A stretch of 46,617 bases of DNA from Rhodospirillaceae bacterium (lineage in GTDB: Bacteria; Pseudomonadota; Alphaproteobacteria; Rhodospirillales; Casp-alpha2): NCBI GenBank assembly GCA_002706405.1, contig PALN01000038.1:1-46617 (forward strand), given 5' to 3'. The notes under the pieces were generated by a model that saw only the letters and a list, made by a program, of their open reading frames with translations, made no database searches and had not been told where the DNA came from. Both the position numbers and the translations under genes were made by a program. Positions 7,905 to 16,079 of this stretch are shown here, in pieces. The stretch's first letter is position 1. Every line of letters starts with the position of its first letter.

Positions 7905-8742
7905 AGGCTTTGACCTCGGTCTTCTGCTCGCCCAGGCCTTCGATGCCGACGCGCATGACGTCGCCGGGCTTCAGGAACCGGGGCGGCTTCATGCCGAGAC
8001 CCACGCCCGGCGGCGTGCCCGTGGCGATGATGTCGCCCGGCATCAGGGTCATGTACTGGCTGACCGCGGACACCAGATTGAACACGTTGAAGACCATGGT
8101 CTTGGTGTTGCCGTCCTGCATCATCTGGCCCGAGACTTCGCACCAGATGCGCAGGTTCTGCGGGTCAGGCACCTCGTCGGGGGTGACCAGCCAGGGGCCG
8201 AAGGGGGCGAAGGTGTCGAAGCTTTTGCCCTTCACCCATTGGCCCGTGGTTTCCAACTGAAAGGCGCGTTCCGACACGTCGTTCATGACGGCGTAGCCGG
8301 CGATGTAATCGAGGGCGTCCGCTTCCTCGACATATTGCGCGCGCTTGCCGATGACGACGGCCAGTTCGGCCTCCCAGTCGCCCTTCTGCGAGCCCTTGGG
8401 CAGGACCACCGGGTCCGTCGGGCCGGACAGGGAGGTGATCGCCTTGGAGAAGATGATGGGTTCTTCGGGCAGATCCATACCGGCTTCCGCCGCATGGTCG
8501 GCATAGTTCAGGCCGATGGCGACGATCTTGCCGACGCCGGCGACGGGAGCGCCCAGACGCGGCGCGCCGCTGACGGCGGGAAATTCTTCGGGATTCATGC
8601 CGCTGAGGCGGGACAGCCGGTCGCTGACGAGCGTTTCCGGCGTGATGTCGGGCAGGCGGTCGGAGAGGTCACGGATGCGGCCGGCGGCATCCAGCAAGCC
8701 CGGGCGTTCTTCGCCCTTGGGGCCAAAGCGCAGCAGTTTCAT
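7894..8742 (-). CDS. Fumarylacetoacetate hydrolase (FAH) family protein
   Basis: A 282-residue enzyme with a short N-terminal cap (MKLLRFGPKGEERPGLLD) and a full FAH catalytic domain. Motifs include VAIGLNYADHAAEAG (catalytic His), PIIFSKA, the metal-binding DWEAELAVVIGK, and the C-terminal GDIIATGTPPGVG. Length and motifs fit the 2,4-diketo-3-deoxy-sugar-acid hydrolase / acylpyruvase / ureidoglycolate-lyase-like branch. These cleave or isomerise beta-diketo acids with Mg2+. Exact substrate specificity cannot be read from sequence; a diketo-deoxy sugar acid would agree with the sugar-acid dehydratase at 41350-43062. The ribosome site is GGGAGC on the minus strand. The gene is probably monocistronic. 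Confidence 0.88.
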   Translation of the reverse strand: MKLLRFGPKGEERPGLLDAAGRIRDLSDRLPDITPETLVSDRLSRLSGMNPEEFPAVSGAPRLGAPVAGVGKIVAIGLNYADHAAEAGMDLPEEPIIFSKAITSLSGPTDPVVLPKGSQKGDWEAELAVVIGKRAQYVEEADALDYIAGYAVMNDVSERAFQLETTGQWVKGKSFDTFAPFGPWLVTPDEVPDPQNLRIWCEVSGQMMQDGNTKTMVFNVFNLVSAVSQYMTLMPGDIIATGTPPGVGLGMKPPRFLKPGDVMRVGIEGLGEQKTEVKAWPE

Positions 8743-8835
8743 GGATGGAGCTCCCGGATGGATTATTGATGTTGGTGATCGGCTTGAGCGCCGGTGGCCG
8801 CATTAGGCTTCGCGGCGGCTTGGAGGTCAAGACCG

Positions 8836-8864
8836 TTACCTGGAATTTTATGAAAGTTTTATAG
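8836..8864 (+). promoter_or_regulatory. Possible promoter of the tadE pair
   Basis: TTACCT (8836-8841), a 17-base spacer and TTATAG (8859-8864) lie in an AT-rich patch upstream of the first pseudopilin gene. The match to consensus is only fair. This is the only visible promoter candidate between the divergent FAH and tadE genes. Confidence 0.3.
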
Positions 8865-8939
8865 AATATTGAAAACACTTAATAATTTTGTCGGAGAAAG
8901 AGGCCGCGCGTAAACTTCGGGCGAAAGGAAATCGCTGTC

Positions 8940-9560
8940 ATGGTGCTGCGTCGACCCGGCTTTTTGGTCTTCGGACGCCGGTCGTTGGTTGTAAACCAGC
9001 GGGGCTCGTCCCTGGTCGAATTCGCCTTCGCGGCCCCCCTGATGGTGATGATGATTATCGCCACCATCGAATTCGGCATGATCATGTTCGTCTCCACCCT
9101 GATGGAAAGCGCGCTCCGCGACGCCGCGCGGTTCGGCATCACCGGCCAGGAGCCGGACGGAGCCACGCGCCTGGAACAGATCATCGCGATCGTCGAGGAC
9201 CGCACCATCGGTCTGGTCGACATGGACAACGCCACGGTCGAGGTTCGGGTCTATCCCACCTTCGGCGATGTCGGGCGGGGCGAGGCCTTCGTCGACGGCA
9301 ACGGCAACGGTGCCTACGATCCGGGCGAGACCTTCACGGACGAGAACGGCAACGGCGCTCATGACGCCGACATCGGCGAGGCCGGGGCCGGCGAGGCCGG
9401 GTCCATCGTCGCCTACCGCATGGAATATGCCTGGCCGCTGCGCACGCCGCTGGCCGGGCAATTCATCGGGGAGGACGGCAAGTTTGTCCTGAAATCCGCC
9501 ATTGCCGTGCGCAATGAGCCCTACGATCAGGCCATCGGCGCACCGGCGCCGGGCGGGTGA
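8940..9560 (+). CDS. TadE-like pseudopilin with two calcium-loop-like repeats
   Basis: A 206-residue protein. Residues 18-55 are the TadE signature: NQRGSSLVEFAFAAPLMVMM leads into a hydrophobic pilin-like helix, with the Glu of VEF five residues into it. The rest should be periplasmic. An unusual insert carries two tandem EF-hand or dockerin-like loops with the pattern DxNxNGxxD: D119, N121, N123, D127 (then PGE130), and D134, N136, N138, D142. A GEAGAGEAG stretch follows. These acidic loops suggest calcium binding. TadE proteins are minor pilins needed for Flp pilus assembly and are cut by the prepilin peptidase. The next TadE-like gene begins 9 bases after the stop. The core pilus genes lie 9 kb downstream. 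Confidence 0.85.
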   Translation: MVLRRPGFLVFGRRSLVVNQRGSSLVEFAFAAPLMVMMIIATIEFGMIMFVSTLMESALRDAARFGITGQEPDGATRLEQIIAIVEDRTIGLVDMDNATVEVRVYPTFGDVGRGEAFVDGNGNGAYDPGETFTDENGNGAHDADIGEAGAGEAGSIVAYRMEYAWPLRTPLAGQFIGEDGKFVLKSAIAVRNEPYDQAIGAPAPGG

Positions 9561-9569
9561 GGGGGCATC

Positions 9570-10127
9570 ATGGGACTCCTTCGGGCATTCCTGAACCGCT
9601 TCCGGCGCGACGGCCGGGGCACGATCTCCGTAGAACTGGCCTTCGCCGTGCCGGTGCTGACGGGTTTGCTGATGTCGGGGGTCGAGGTCACGCGCTATGT
9701 TCTGATCAATCAGAAGCTGGAGCGCACGGCGGCGACCATGGGGGATCTGATTTCGCGCATGCCTGAACTGACCGAAGGCGACATTACGTCGTTCTTCGCC
9801 GCGTCGGACCAGGTGATGACGCCCTATGACGTTCAGACCGGCGGCCGGGTCATCATTTCATCGATCGCGCGGGACGGCGGGGCGCCTGAAATCATCTGGC
9901 AGCGGACTTATGGCCTGGCGGCGGCGGCCAGCCGGTTCGGCGGCACGGGCGACCCGGCGGTCCTGCCCGCCGGGTTTGTCGTGCGCGACAGTGAGAACGT
10001 CATCACGGCCGAAATCTTCTACGATTTCGAACCGATCATGATGACCGCCGTGCTGGAGCCGGGGCAGCTCTATTCCAGCGCCGTGTTCCGTCCCCGGTTC
10101 GGAAACCTGACCACCGTCATCCCCTGA
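9570..10127 (+). CDS. TadE/TadG-like pseudopilin
   Basis: A 185-residue protein starting after a GAGGGGG ribosome site. Residues 15-45 contain RDGRGTISVELAFAVPVLTGLL, the TadE-type N-terminal motif with Glu near the start of the hydrophobic helix. YVLINQKLERTAATMGDLISR follows, and the remainder is a periplasmic beta-rich region without recognised domains. Translationally close to the previous tadE gene, it probably forms a minor-pilin pair with it. No VWA domain is present, so it differs from the longer TadG-like protein at 17457-18911. Confidence 0.8.
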   Translation: MGLLRAFLNRFRRDGRGTISVELAFAVPVLTGLLMSGVEVTRYVLINQKLERTAATMGDLISRMPELTEGDITSFFAASDQVMTPYDVQTGGRVIISSIARDGGAPEIIWQRTYGLAAAASRFGGTGDPAVLPAGFVVRDSENVITAEIFYDFEPIMMTAVLEPGQLYSSAVFRPRFGNLTTVIP

Positions 10128-10192
10128 TCCCGGCCTTTGCCAACCAATTCGTGATTTGAGCGGACCGCCCGCGGTGGGGGATAGTGGTCCCC

Positions 10193-10894
10193 ATGAAACA
10201 TCGGATCATTTTGGGACTTGGGTTGGTCTTGGGGGCCTGCGCCGTGTCATTGGGGATCGCGGCGGAGGCGACGCTGCCGCCGGAGTTGACCGCGCGCGCC
10301 TGGGAGCAGATGACCTTCGACGGCAAGCGCGCCAACCGCTACCGCGCCTGCGCCACCGATTGCATCGAGGTCGATACGGACGCCAGCGTGTCCCTGATCG
10401 GCCGGGCGGTGACGGCGGATCTGGGCGAAATGCCGGTGCTGACCTGGGAATGGAAAATTTCCCAGCCCGTGGTCGCCACGGATCTGACCGTGAAGGGGCA
10501 GGACGACCGCGCCCTGGCCGTTTACGTGACCTTTCCCTACGACCCGGACACGGCCACCTTCTCGGAATCCCTGCTGCGGCCCCTGGTCGAACTGGCGCGC
10601 GGCACGGATGCGCCGGCACGGACCCTGTCCTATGTGTGGAGCGGCTATGGCACGCCCGGCGCCGTTGTCGCCAGCCCCTATTTCGGCGACGTCAATGTGA
10701 TGATCGTTGCCCGCACCGCCGACGCCCCCGTGGGGCAATGGCTGCGCGAAACGGTCGACGTGGCGGCGGATCATGAACGGGTGTTCGGCCGCCGACCGCA
10801 GCGCGCGGCCCACGTGCTGATCGGCGCCGACAGCGACGACACAGGCACCGCGAACCGCGGCTTCGTGCGGGGGATTACGTTTCAGGCCCGCTGA
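10193..10894 (+). CDS. DUF3047-family secreted protein
   Basis: About 233 residues. An N-terminal signal peptide is clear (MKHRIILGLGLVLGACAVSLGIAAEA). The mature region matches the DUF3047 pattern: an opening W-x-x-M-x-FDGKRANRY, then LTWEWKI, the acidic DDRALAVYVTF, LSYVWSG, and a final AAHVLIGADSDDTG. The ACA in the signal region could be a lipobox, but the cysteine sits early. The family is periplasmic and functionally uncharacterised, with a jelly-roll-like appearance. A GTG at 10184 would add three residues; ATG 10193 is preferred. It stands between the pseudopilins and the arsenic genes and probably belongs to neither. Confidence 0.7.
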   Translation: MKHRIILGLGLVLGACAVSLGIAAEATLPPELTARAWEQMTFDGKRANRYRACATDCIEVDTDASVSLIGRAVTADLGEMPVLTWEWKISQPVVATDLTVKGQDDRALAVYVTFPYDPDTATFSESLLRPLVELARGTDAPARTLSYVWSGYGTPGAVVASPYFGDVNVMIVARTADAPVGQWLRETVDVAADHERVFGRRPQRAAHVLIGADSDDTGTANRGFVRGITFQAR

Positions 10895-10921
10895 GTTCCG
10901 GCGGTTTCATCCAATTGTCAC

Positions 10922-10956
10922 TTGCGTAAATTCATTATTTCGGGAATATACGAAAT
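10922..10956 (+). promoter_or_regulatory. arsR promoter with ArsR-type inverted repeat
   Basis: Seven-base arms TATTTCG (10936-10942) and CGAAATA (10951-10957) flank 8 bases. This is the imperfect-palindrome type bound by ArsR repressors. A candidate -35 TTGCGT (10922-10927) with 17-base spacing puts the -10 (AATATA, 10945-10950) between the arms. The predicted transcript start then falls at or next to the ATG at 10957. Repressor binding would block the -10 directly. Confidence 0.55.
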
Positions 10957-11307
10957 ATGGATGAAACAAGTTACGTTCCCCTGTTCGCGGCCCTGGCCCA
11001 GGAACACCGCCTGGCGGCCTTCCGCCTGTTGATGCGGGAAGGGCCCAACGGCCTGCCGGCGGGTGACATCGCTCGCCGCCTGGAGGTGCCGCCATCGACC
11101 CTGTCGGCGCATCTGGCGCAGCTGTGTCAGGCCGGCTTGCTGCGGTCGACCCGCCGTCGCCAAAGCATTTTCTACGCCATCGATGTGGCCGGCACGCGGC
11201 GCCTGATTTCTTATCTGACCGATGATTGCTGCGAAGGGCGGCCGGAAATCTGCGGCTATGGCGACCCGCTTCGCTGCCCGCCCGAAAAGGAGACGCGTGA
11301 TGCCTGA
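10957..11307 (+). CDS. arsR: ArsR-family arsenic-responsive repressor
   Basis: A 116-residue ArsR/SmtB winged-helix protein. The DNA-binding helix is LEVPPSTLSAHLAQLCQAGLL, followed by the RRRQSIFYAID wing. The classic CVC metal box in the recognition helix is absent (there is one Cys, C57). Instead cysteines cluster in the C-terminal tail: C91, C92, C99 and C107 in DDCCEGRPEIC...RC. This resembles the As(III) site of the Acidithiobacillus ferrooxidans type of ArsR, which uses a CC pair plus a later cysteine. It should repress the ars operon until arsenite binds. Its stop overlaps the arsC start by 8 bases. The start codon overlaps the right operator arm, and a leaderless transcript is possible. 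Confidence 0.9.
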   Translation: MDETSYVPLFAALAQEHRLAAFRLLMREGPNGLPAGDIARRLEVPPSTLSAHLAQLCQAGLLRSTRRRQSIFYAIDVAGTRRLISYLTDDCCEGRPEICGYGDPLRCPPEKETRDA

Positions 11308-11815
11308 CCCTTCGACGACCTATAACGTGCTGTTCCTGTGCACGGAAAACTCCGCCCGCAGCATCATTGCGGAAGCGGTCCTCAATCGCTTGGGCACCGG
11401 CCGCTTCAAGGCCTTCAGCGCCGGCAGCCTTCCGGCGGGCCGGGTTCATCCCTATGCCTTGGATCTGCTCCGCAACCATGACTATCCGACCGCCGATCTG
11501 CGGTCCAAGAACTGGGACGAGTTCACGGTCCCGGGGGCGCCCGAAATGGACTTCGTCTTCACGGTCTGCGACAACGCGGCCAATGAAGTCTGCCCCGTTT
11601 GGCCGGGCCAGCCGGTGTCGGCCCATTGGGGCGTGCCGGACCCGGCGGCGGTAGCGGGGAACGAAGCCGTCAGGCGCGCCGCCTTCGCCGATACCATGCG
11701 CTACATGACCAATCGGATCAGCGCCTTCGTCAGCCTGCCGCTGGCGAGCCTGGACCGCATGACGCTCAAAAAACGTTTGGACGACATCGGCAAGGACCGG
11801 GCCGCAGCGGTCTGA
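11300..11815 (+). CDS. arsC: Arsenate reductase, low-molecular-weight phosphatase type
   Basis: A 171-residue protein. Start chosen at ATG 11300, with AAGGAGA 7 bases upstream. The phosphatase-type loop is C14-TENSAR-S21, matching thioredoxin-coupled or LMW-PTPase-like ArsC rather than the glutaredoxin type. [17 protein letters not shown] carries two further cysteines, C96 and C104 by my count, and the motif is typical of this family. Later, HWGVPDPAA supplies the general-acid Asp. It reduces arsenate to arsenite for export by the next gene product. It overlaps arsR and is followed by acr3 after 32 bases, giving a compact arsR-arsC-acr3 operon. Confidence 0.9.
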   Translation: MPDPSTTYNVLFLCTENSARSIIAEAVLNRLGTGRFKAFSAGSLPAGRVHPYALDLLRNHDYPTADLRSKNWDEFTVPGAPEMDFVFTVCDNAANEVCPVWPGQPVSAHWGVPDPAAVAGNEAVRRAAFADTMRYMTNRISAFVSLPLASLDRMTLKKRLDDIGKDRAAAV

Positions 11816-11847
11816 CCCCATCAATTGAAACAAGAAACGGAATCACG

Positions 11848-12885
11848 ATGACCCTGTTCGAACGCTATCTCTCGCTTTGGGTTGCTCTCTGCATTGTCAC
11901 GGGCATTCTTCTGGGCAATCTGGCGCCGGGCCTGTTCCAGACGGTCGCGTCCTGGGAATATGCCTCGGTCAATCTGGCCGTCGCGATCCTGATCTGGGCC
12001 ATGGTCTACCCCATGATGGTGGCGGTGGATTTTGCCAGCCTGCGGGGCATTCATCGGCGGCCCAAGGGCCTGATCATCACCATCGTGGTCAACTGGCTGG
12101 TCAAGCCGTTCACCATGGCGGCACTAGGCGTGCTGTTCTTCAAGTGGTTGTTCGTGGACCTGATCGACCCGGCCAATGCGGACCAGTACATCGCGGGCTT
12201 GATTTTGCTGGGGGCGGCCCCTTGTACGGCCATGGTCTTCGTCTGGTCGTACCTGACCAAGGGGGATGCCAATTACACCCTGGTTCAGGTGTCGCTTAAC
12301 GACGTCATCATGGTGTTCGCCTTCGCCCCTATCGTGGCGCTTCTCCTGGGTGTCACGGACATCGAGGTGCCGTGGCAGACCTTGCTGCTGTCGGTCGGTC
12401 TTTACGTGGTGATCCCGCTGGCGGCGGGCATGGCGACGCGCCATGTGCTCGGGCGCGGCAAACCGGCGGAGCAGGAAGCGGCTGCGGTCGAACGCTTCAC
12501 CGGGGCGGTCAAGCCGTTCTCGATCCTGGGTCTTCTCGCCACGGTCATATTGCTGTTCGGATTCCAGGGCAACGTCATCGTCGAGCAACCGCTGTTGATC
12601 GCCCTGATCGCGGTGCCGCTGATCATCCAATCCTACGGCATTTTCGTCGTCGCCTATGGTGCCGCCTGGGCGTGGCGGGTGCCGCACAACGTGGCGGCTC
12701 CCTGTGCCTTGATCGGCACGTCCAATTTCTTCGAGCTGGCCGTGGCGGTCGCCATCGGTCTGTTCGGGCTTAATTCGGGCGCGGCCCTGGTTACCGTTGT
12801 TGGGGTCCTGGTCGAGGTGCCGGTCATGCTGTCCCTGGTCGCCTTCGCCAACGGCACGCGCCGTCACTTCACGGCGGCGGAGTAG
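11848..12885 (+). CDS. acr3: Arsenite efflux permease, ACR3 type
   Basis: A 345-residue membrane protein with about ten hydrophobic helices. ACR3 hallmarks are YPMMVAVDF, the essential-cysteine motif [13 protein letters not shown] (C126), and the late [18 protein letters not shown] with its conserved glutamate. It exports arsenite by proton antiport at the inner membrane. Start at ATG 11848 is supported by the canonical N-terminal helix ([23 protein letters not shown]) directly after it. It is the last gene of the ars operon; the convergent RND pump gene ends 4 bases beyond its stop. Confidence 0.93.
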   Translation: MTLFERYLSLWVALCIVTGILLGNLAPGLFQTVASWEYASVNLAVAILIWAMVYPMMVAVDFASLRGIHRRPKGLIITIVVNWLVKPFTMAALGVLFFKWLFVDLIDPANADQYIAGLILLGAAPCTAMVFVWSYLTKGDANYTLVQVSLNDVIMVFAFAPIVALLLGVTDIEVPWQTLLLSVGLYVVIPLAAGMATRHVLGRGKPAEQEAAAVERFTGAVKPFSILGLLATVILLFGFQGNVIVEQPLLIALIAVPLIIQSYGIFVVAYGAAWAWRVPHNVAAPCALIGTSNFFELAVAVAIGLFGLNSGAALVTVVGVLVEVPVMLSLVAFANGTRRHFTAAE

Positions 12886-12889
12886 GGGA

Positions 12890-15800
12890 CTATTCCGCCG
12901 GCGCCGGGCCCGGCGCCGCGCCGCCGGACGCGCCCTGAATGGCCTTGGTCGGGAACAGGCGGTCCAGGTAGATATAGACCACCGGCGTCAGGTAGAGGGT
13001 GATGACCTGCGACATCAGCAGGCCGCCGACCACGGTCAGGCCCAAAGGCGCCCGGGCCTCACCGCCTTGCCCGAAGCCGATGGCGATGGGCAGGCTGCCC
13101 ATGAGAGCGGCCATGGTCGTCATCATGATCGGGCGGAAGCGGATCAGGCAGGCCTGATAGATGGCTTCGTCGGGGGTGAGGTTATCCTCGCGCTGTGCCG
13201 ACAGGGCGAAGTCGATCATCATGATCGCGTTCTTCTTGACGATCCCCACCAGCATGATGATGCCGACGAAGCCGTAAAGCGTCAGCGGCATGTCGAAGGC
13301 CATGAGGGCGAGCAGCGCCCCCACGCCCGCCGCCGGCAGGCCCGACAGGATGGTCAGCGGGTGGATGAAGCTTTCATAGAGAATGCCCAGCACGATGTAG
13401 ACGACGATGATGGCCAGCGCCAGCAGCATGCCCATGCCGGCCAGGGATTCCTGGAACACCTTGGCCGTGCCCTGGAAGCTGGTGGTCAGGGTCGCCGGCA
13501 CCTGTATGGCGCGTTCCAGGGCATGGACCCGGTCGATGGCCGTGCCGAGGGAGACCTCGGGGGCGAGGTTGAACGAAATCGTCACGGCGGGGATCTGGCC
13601 CTGGTGGCTGATGGTCAGCGGCGATACGCCGCGGGTCAGGGTCGCCACGGCGGCCAGCGGCACCAGGCGGTCGCCGGGGGCGCGGATGTAAAGCTTCTTG
13701 AGCGCTTCCGGATCCTGCTGAAATTCGGGCGCCACTTCCAGGATCACCGCGTATTGGTTGGCGGCGGTATAGATGGTCGACACCTTGCGCCCGCCGAAGG
13801 CGTTGGCGAGCACGGCCTCGATCTCCTCGGCCTTGATGCCCATGGTGCCGGCGCGGTCGCGGTCGATGTCGACCACCAGCGAGGGGCTGCGGATCTTGAG
13901 GTCCGTGGTCACGTCCTGGAAGCCGGGCAGCTTGCCCAGTTCCTCCGCCATGATCTCCGCCCATTTGTAGAGGGATTCCAGGTCCAGGTCCTGCAAGGTG
14001 TACTGGTATTGCGCGTTGGACAGCCGCCCGCCGACGCGGATCGCCGGCGGGTTGCGCACGAAGGACTTGATGCCGGCGACCTTGTTCAGCTTGCGCCGCA
14101 GGTTCTGTACCACATCATTGATATCGGCGTCGGGCCGGGCGTGGCGCGGCTTCAGGCGCAGGAACAACAGGCCGGCGTTATTGGTGATGCGGCTGCCGGC
14201 GGCGCCTACGCGCGACATGGTCGCGGCCACGTTTGGGTCCTTGTTGACGATGTCGGCGACCTCTTTCTGATAGCGTCGCATGGCGTCGAACGACACGTCC
14301 TGGCCGCCCTCGGTATAGATGATCAGGCGGCCCGTATCCTCGGCCGGCAGGAAGTCTTTCTGGATTACGGAATAGAGCCCCCAGGTTCCGACCAGGGTAC
14401 CCAGGAACACGGCCAGCACGAACGGCTTGCGCTTCAGGCACCACAGCAGTGACAGGTCATAGGCGTGCAGCATGGCGTCGAAGGCGCGCTCGGTCATCGC
14501 CATGAAACCGCGCGTTGGTTTTTCCGCACCGTGGGCGGCATCGGAGATCCAGCGGCTGCACATCATCGGCGTCAGCATCAGCGACACGATGCCCGACACG
14601 ATGATGGTCACACTGATGGTCATGGCGAATTCGTGCAGCAGGCGCCCGACCATGCCGCCCATGAACATGACGGGGATGAATACGGCGACCAGGGACAGGG
14701 TCATGGACAGAATGGTGAAGCCGATTTCCCGCGAGCCCTTGAGGGCGGCCTGCATGGAGCTCAGGCCCTTTTCCTTGTGGCGGATGATGTTTTCCAGCAT
14801 CACGATGGCGTCGTCGACGACGAAGCCGACGGACAGGGTCAAGGCCAGCAGGCTCAGGTTGTTAAGCGAGAAGCCCATCACATACATGATTGAGAACGTG
14901 CCGATCACCGAGATCGGCAGCGCGATACTGGCGATCACCGTGGCCGCCAGATTGCGCAGGAACAGGAAGATCACCAGCACGACCAGGGCCGAGGCCAGCA
15001 TCAGCGTGAACTCCACGTCCAGGATCGCTTCCTCGATCGATTGGGCGCGGTCGTACATGACTTCCAGGTTCACGGACTCGGGCAGTTGCTGGCGGAACAC
15101 GGGCAGGATGTCGTTGATTTGCTTGACGATCTGCACGGTGTTGGAGCCGGGCTGCCGGTAGACCGCCAGCATGATGCCCTGGCGCTCGCCGAAATAGGTG
15201 GCGACGCGGGTCGCCTCGACCCCGTCGATGGCCGTGCCGATTTCCGACAGGCGGACAGGGGCGCCGTTGCGGTAGGCGACGATCAACTTGTTATAGGCGG
15301 CGGCGTTGCTCATCTGGCCCGTGGTCTTCACGGCGATGGCGCGGTCGGGGCCGTTCAGGGTGCCCGTCGGCTGATAGCTATTGCCGCCGCGGATCGCCTG
15401 TTCGACCTCGCCGATGGCGATGCCGCGGGTCGCCAGGGCATCCGGGTCGACCTGAGCGCGCACGGCGAACTTCTGCTGGCCCCAGATCTGCACCTGGGCG
15501 ACGCCGTTGATGGTCGATAGCTGCTGCGCCAGCATGGTTTCCGCGAACTCGTTGACCATGGAGATCGGCAGCGTGTCCGACGACAGCCCGATGTAGAAGA
15601 TGGCGAAGTCGGCGGGGTTGATCTTGCGGAACGACGGTGGGTCGGTCATGTCGTCGGGCAGGGAGCGGAGCGCCGTCGAAATGGCCGACTGGACGTCCAG
15701 CGCCGCCGCGTCGATGTTGCGGTTCAACTCGAACTCAAGGGTGATGCGCGAGGTGCCCGAGGCGCTGATCGAGGTCATGTTGCGCACGCCGGCAATGCGC

Positions 15801-16015
15801 GAGAACTGGCCTTCGAGCGTCGTCGCCACGGCGGCGGCCATGGTTTCCGGATTGGCTCCGGGAAGCGTGGCGGTGACTTCGATGGTCGGATAATCGACGT
15901 TGGGCAGTTCCGAGACCGGCAGGCCGCGATAGGCGAACACCCCGAACAGGACAAGCCCCAGCATGACGAGGGTCGTCATGACCGGTCGGCGGATGCAAAG
16001 CTCGGACAGATTCAT
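12890..16015 (-). CDS. RND-family multidrug efflux transporter, inner-membrane pump
   Basis: About 1041 residues, full RND length. The N terminus MNLSELCIRRPVMTTLVMLG is the canonical first helix, which fixes the start at 16015. The frame stays open to 16222, but that upstream part is arginine-rich and overlaps the membrane-fusion gene. Proton-relay aspartates lie in the fourth helix (LSVGFVVDDAIVMLENI). FVGIIMLVGIVKKNAIMMIDFA and RFRPIMMTTMAALMGSLPIA near the C terminus are typical of the HAE1/MdtB-MdtC branch. It should export hydrophobic drugs or detergents with the adjacent fusion protein. No outer-membrane TolC-type gene is adjacent, so a distant one is presumably shared. Confidence 0.9.
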   Translation of the reverse strand: MNLSELCIRRPVMTTLVMLGLVLFGVFAYRGLPVSELPNVDYPTIEVTATLPGANPETMAAAVATTLEGQFSRIAGVRNMTSISASGTSRITLEFELNRNIDAAALDVQSAISTALRSLPDDMTDPPSFRKINPADFAIFYIGLSSDTLPISMVNEFAETMLAQQLSTINGVAQVQIWGQQKFAVRAQVDPDALATRGIAIGEVEQAIRGGNSYQPTGTLNGPDRAIAVKTTGQMSNAAAYNKLIVAYRNGAPVRLSEIGTAIDGVEATRVATYFGERQGIMLAVYRQPGSNTVQIVKQINDILPVFRQQLPESVNLEVMYDRAQSIEEAILDVEFTLMLASALVVLVIFLFLRNLAATVIASIALPISVIGTFSIMYVMGFSLNNLSLLALTLSVGFVVDDAIVMLENIIRHKEKGLSSMQAALKGSREIGFTILSMTLSLVAVFIPVMFMGGMVGRLLHEFAMTISVTIIVSGIVSLMLTPMMCSRWISDAAHGAEKPTRGFMAMTERAFDAMLHAYDLSLLWCLKRKPFVLAVFLGTLVGTWGLYSVIQKDFLPAEDTGRLIIYTEGGQDVSFDAMRRYQKEVADIVNKDPNVAATMSRVGAAGSRITNNAGLLFLRLKPRHARPDADINDVVQNLRRKLNKVAGIKSFVRNPPAIRVGGRLSNAQYQYTLQDLDLESLYKWAEIMAEELGKLPGFQDVTTDLKIRSPSLVVDIDRDRAGTMGIKAEEIEAVLANAFGGRKVSTIYTAANQYAVILEVAPEFQQDPEALKKLYIRAPGDRLVPLAAVATLTRGVSPLTISHQGQIPAVTISFNLAPEVSLGTAIDRVHALERAIQVPATLTTSFQGTAKVFQESLAGMGMLLALAIIVVYIVLGILYESFIHPLTILSGLPAAGVGALLALMAFDMPLTLYGFVGIIMLVGIVKKNAIMMIDFALSAQREDNLTPDEAIYQACLIRFRPIMMTTMAALMGSLPIAIGFGQGGEARAPLGLTVVGGLLMSQVITLYLTPVVYIYLDRLFPTKAIQGASGGAAPGPAPAE

Positions 16016-16079
16016 CGTTCGTTTTGCGGCCTGTTCGGTCCGCTCCTTCCCTGGGTGCTGCGGGGACCGATGGCCCCGG

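Noticed and set aside
12797..14452. A 551-codon plus-strand frame opposite the RND pump
   Set aside because: Composition dominated by His, Gln, Gly and Asp with no fold; an antisense shadow.
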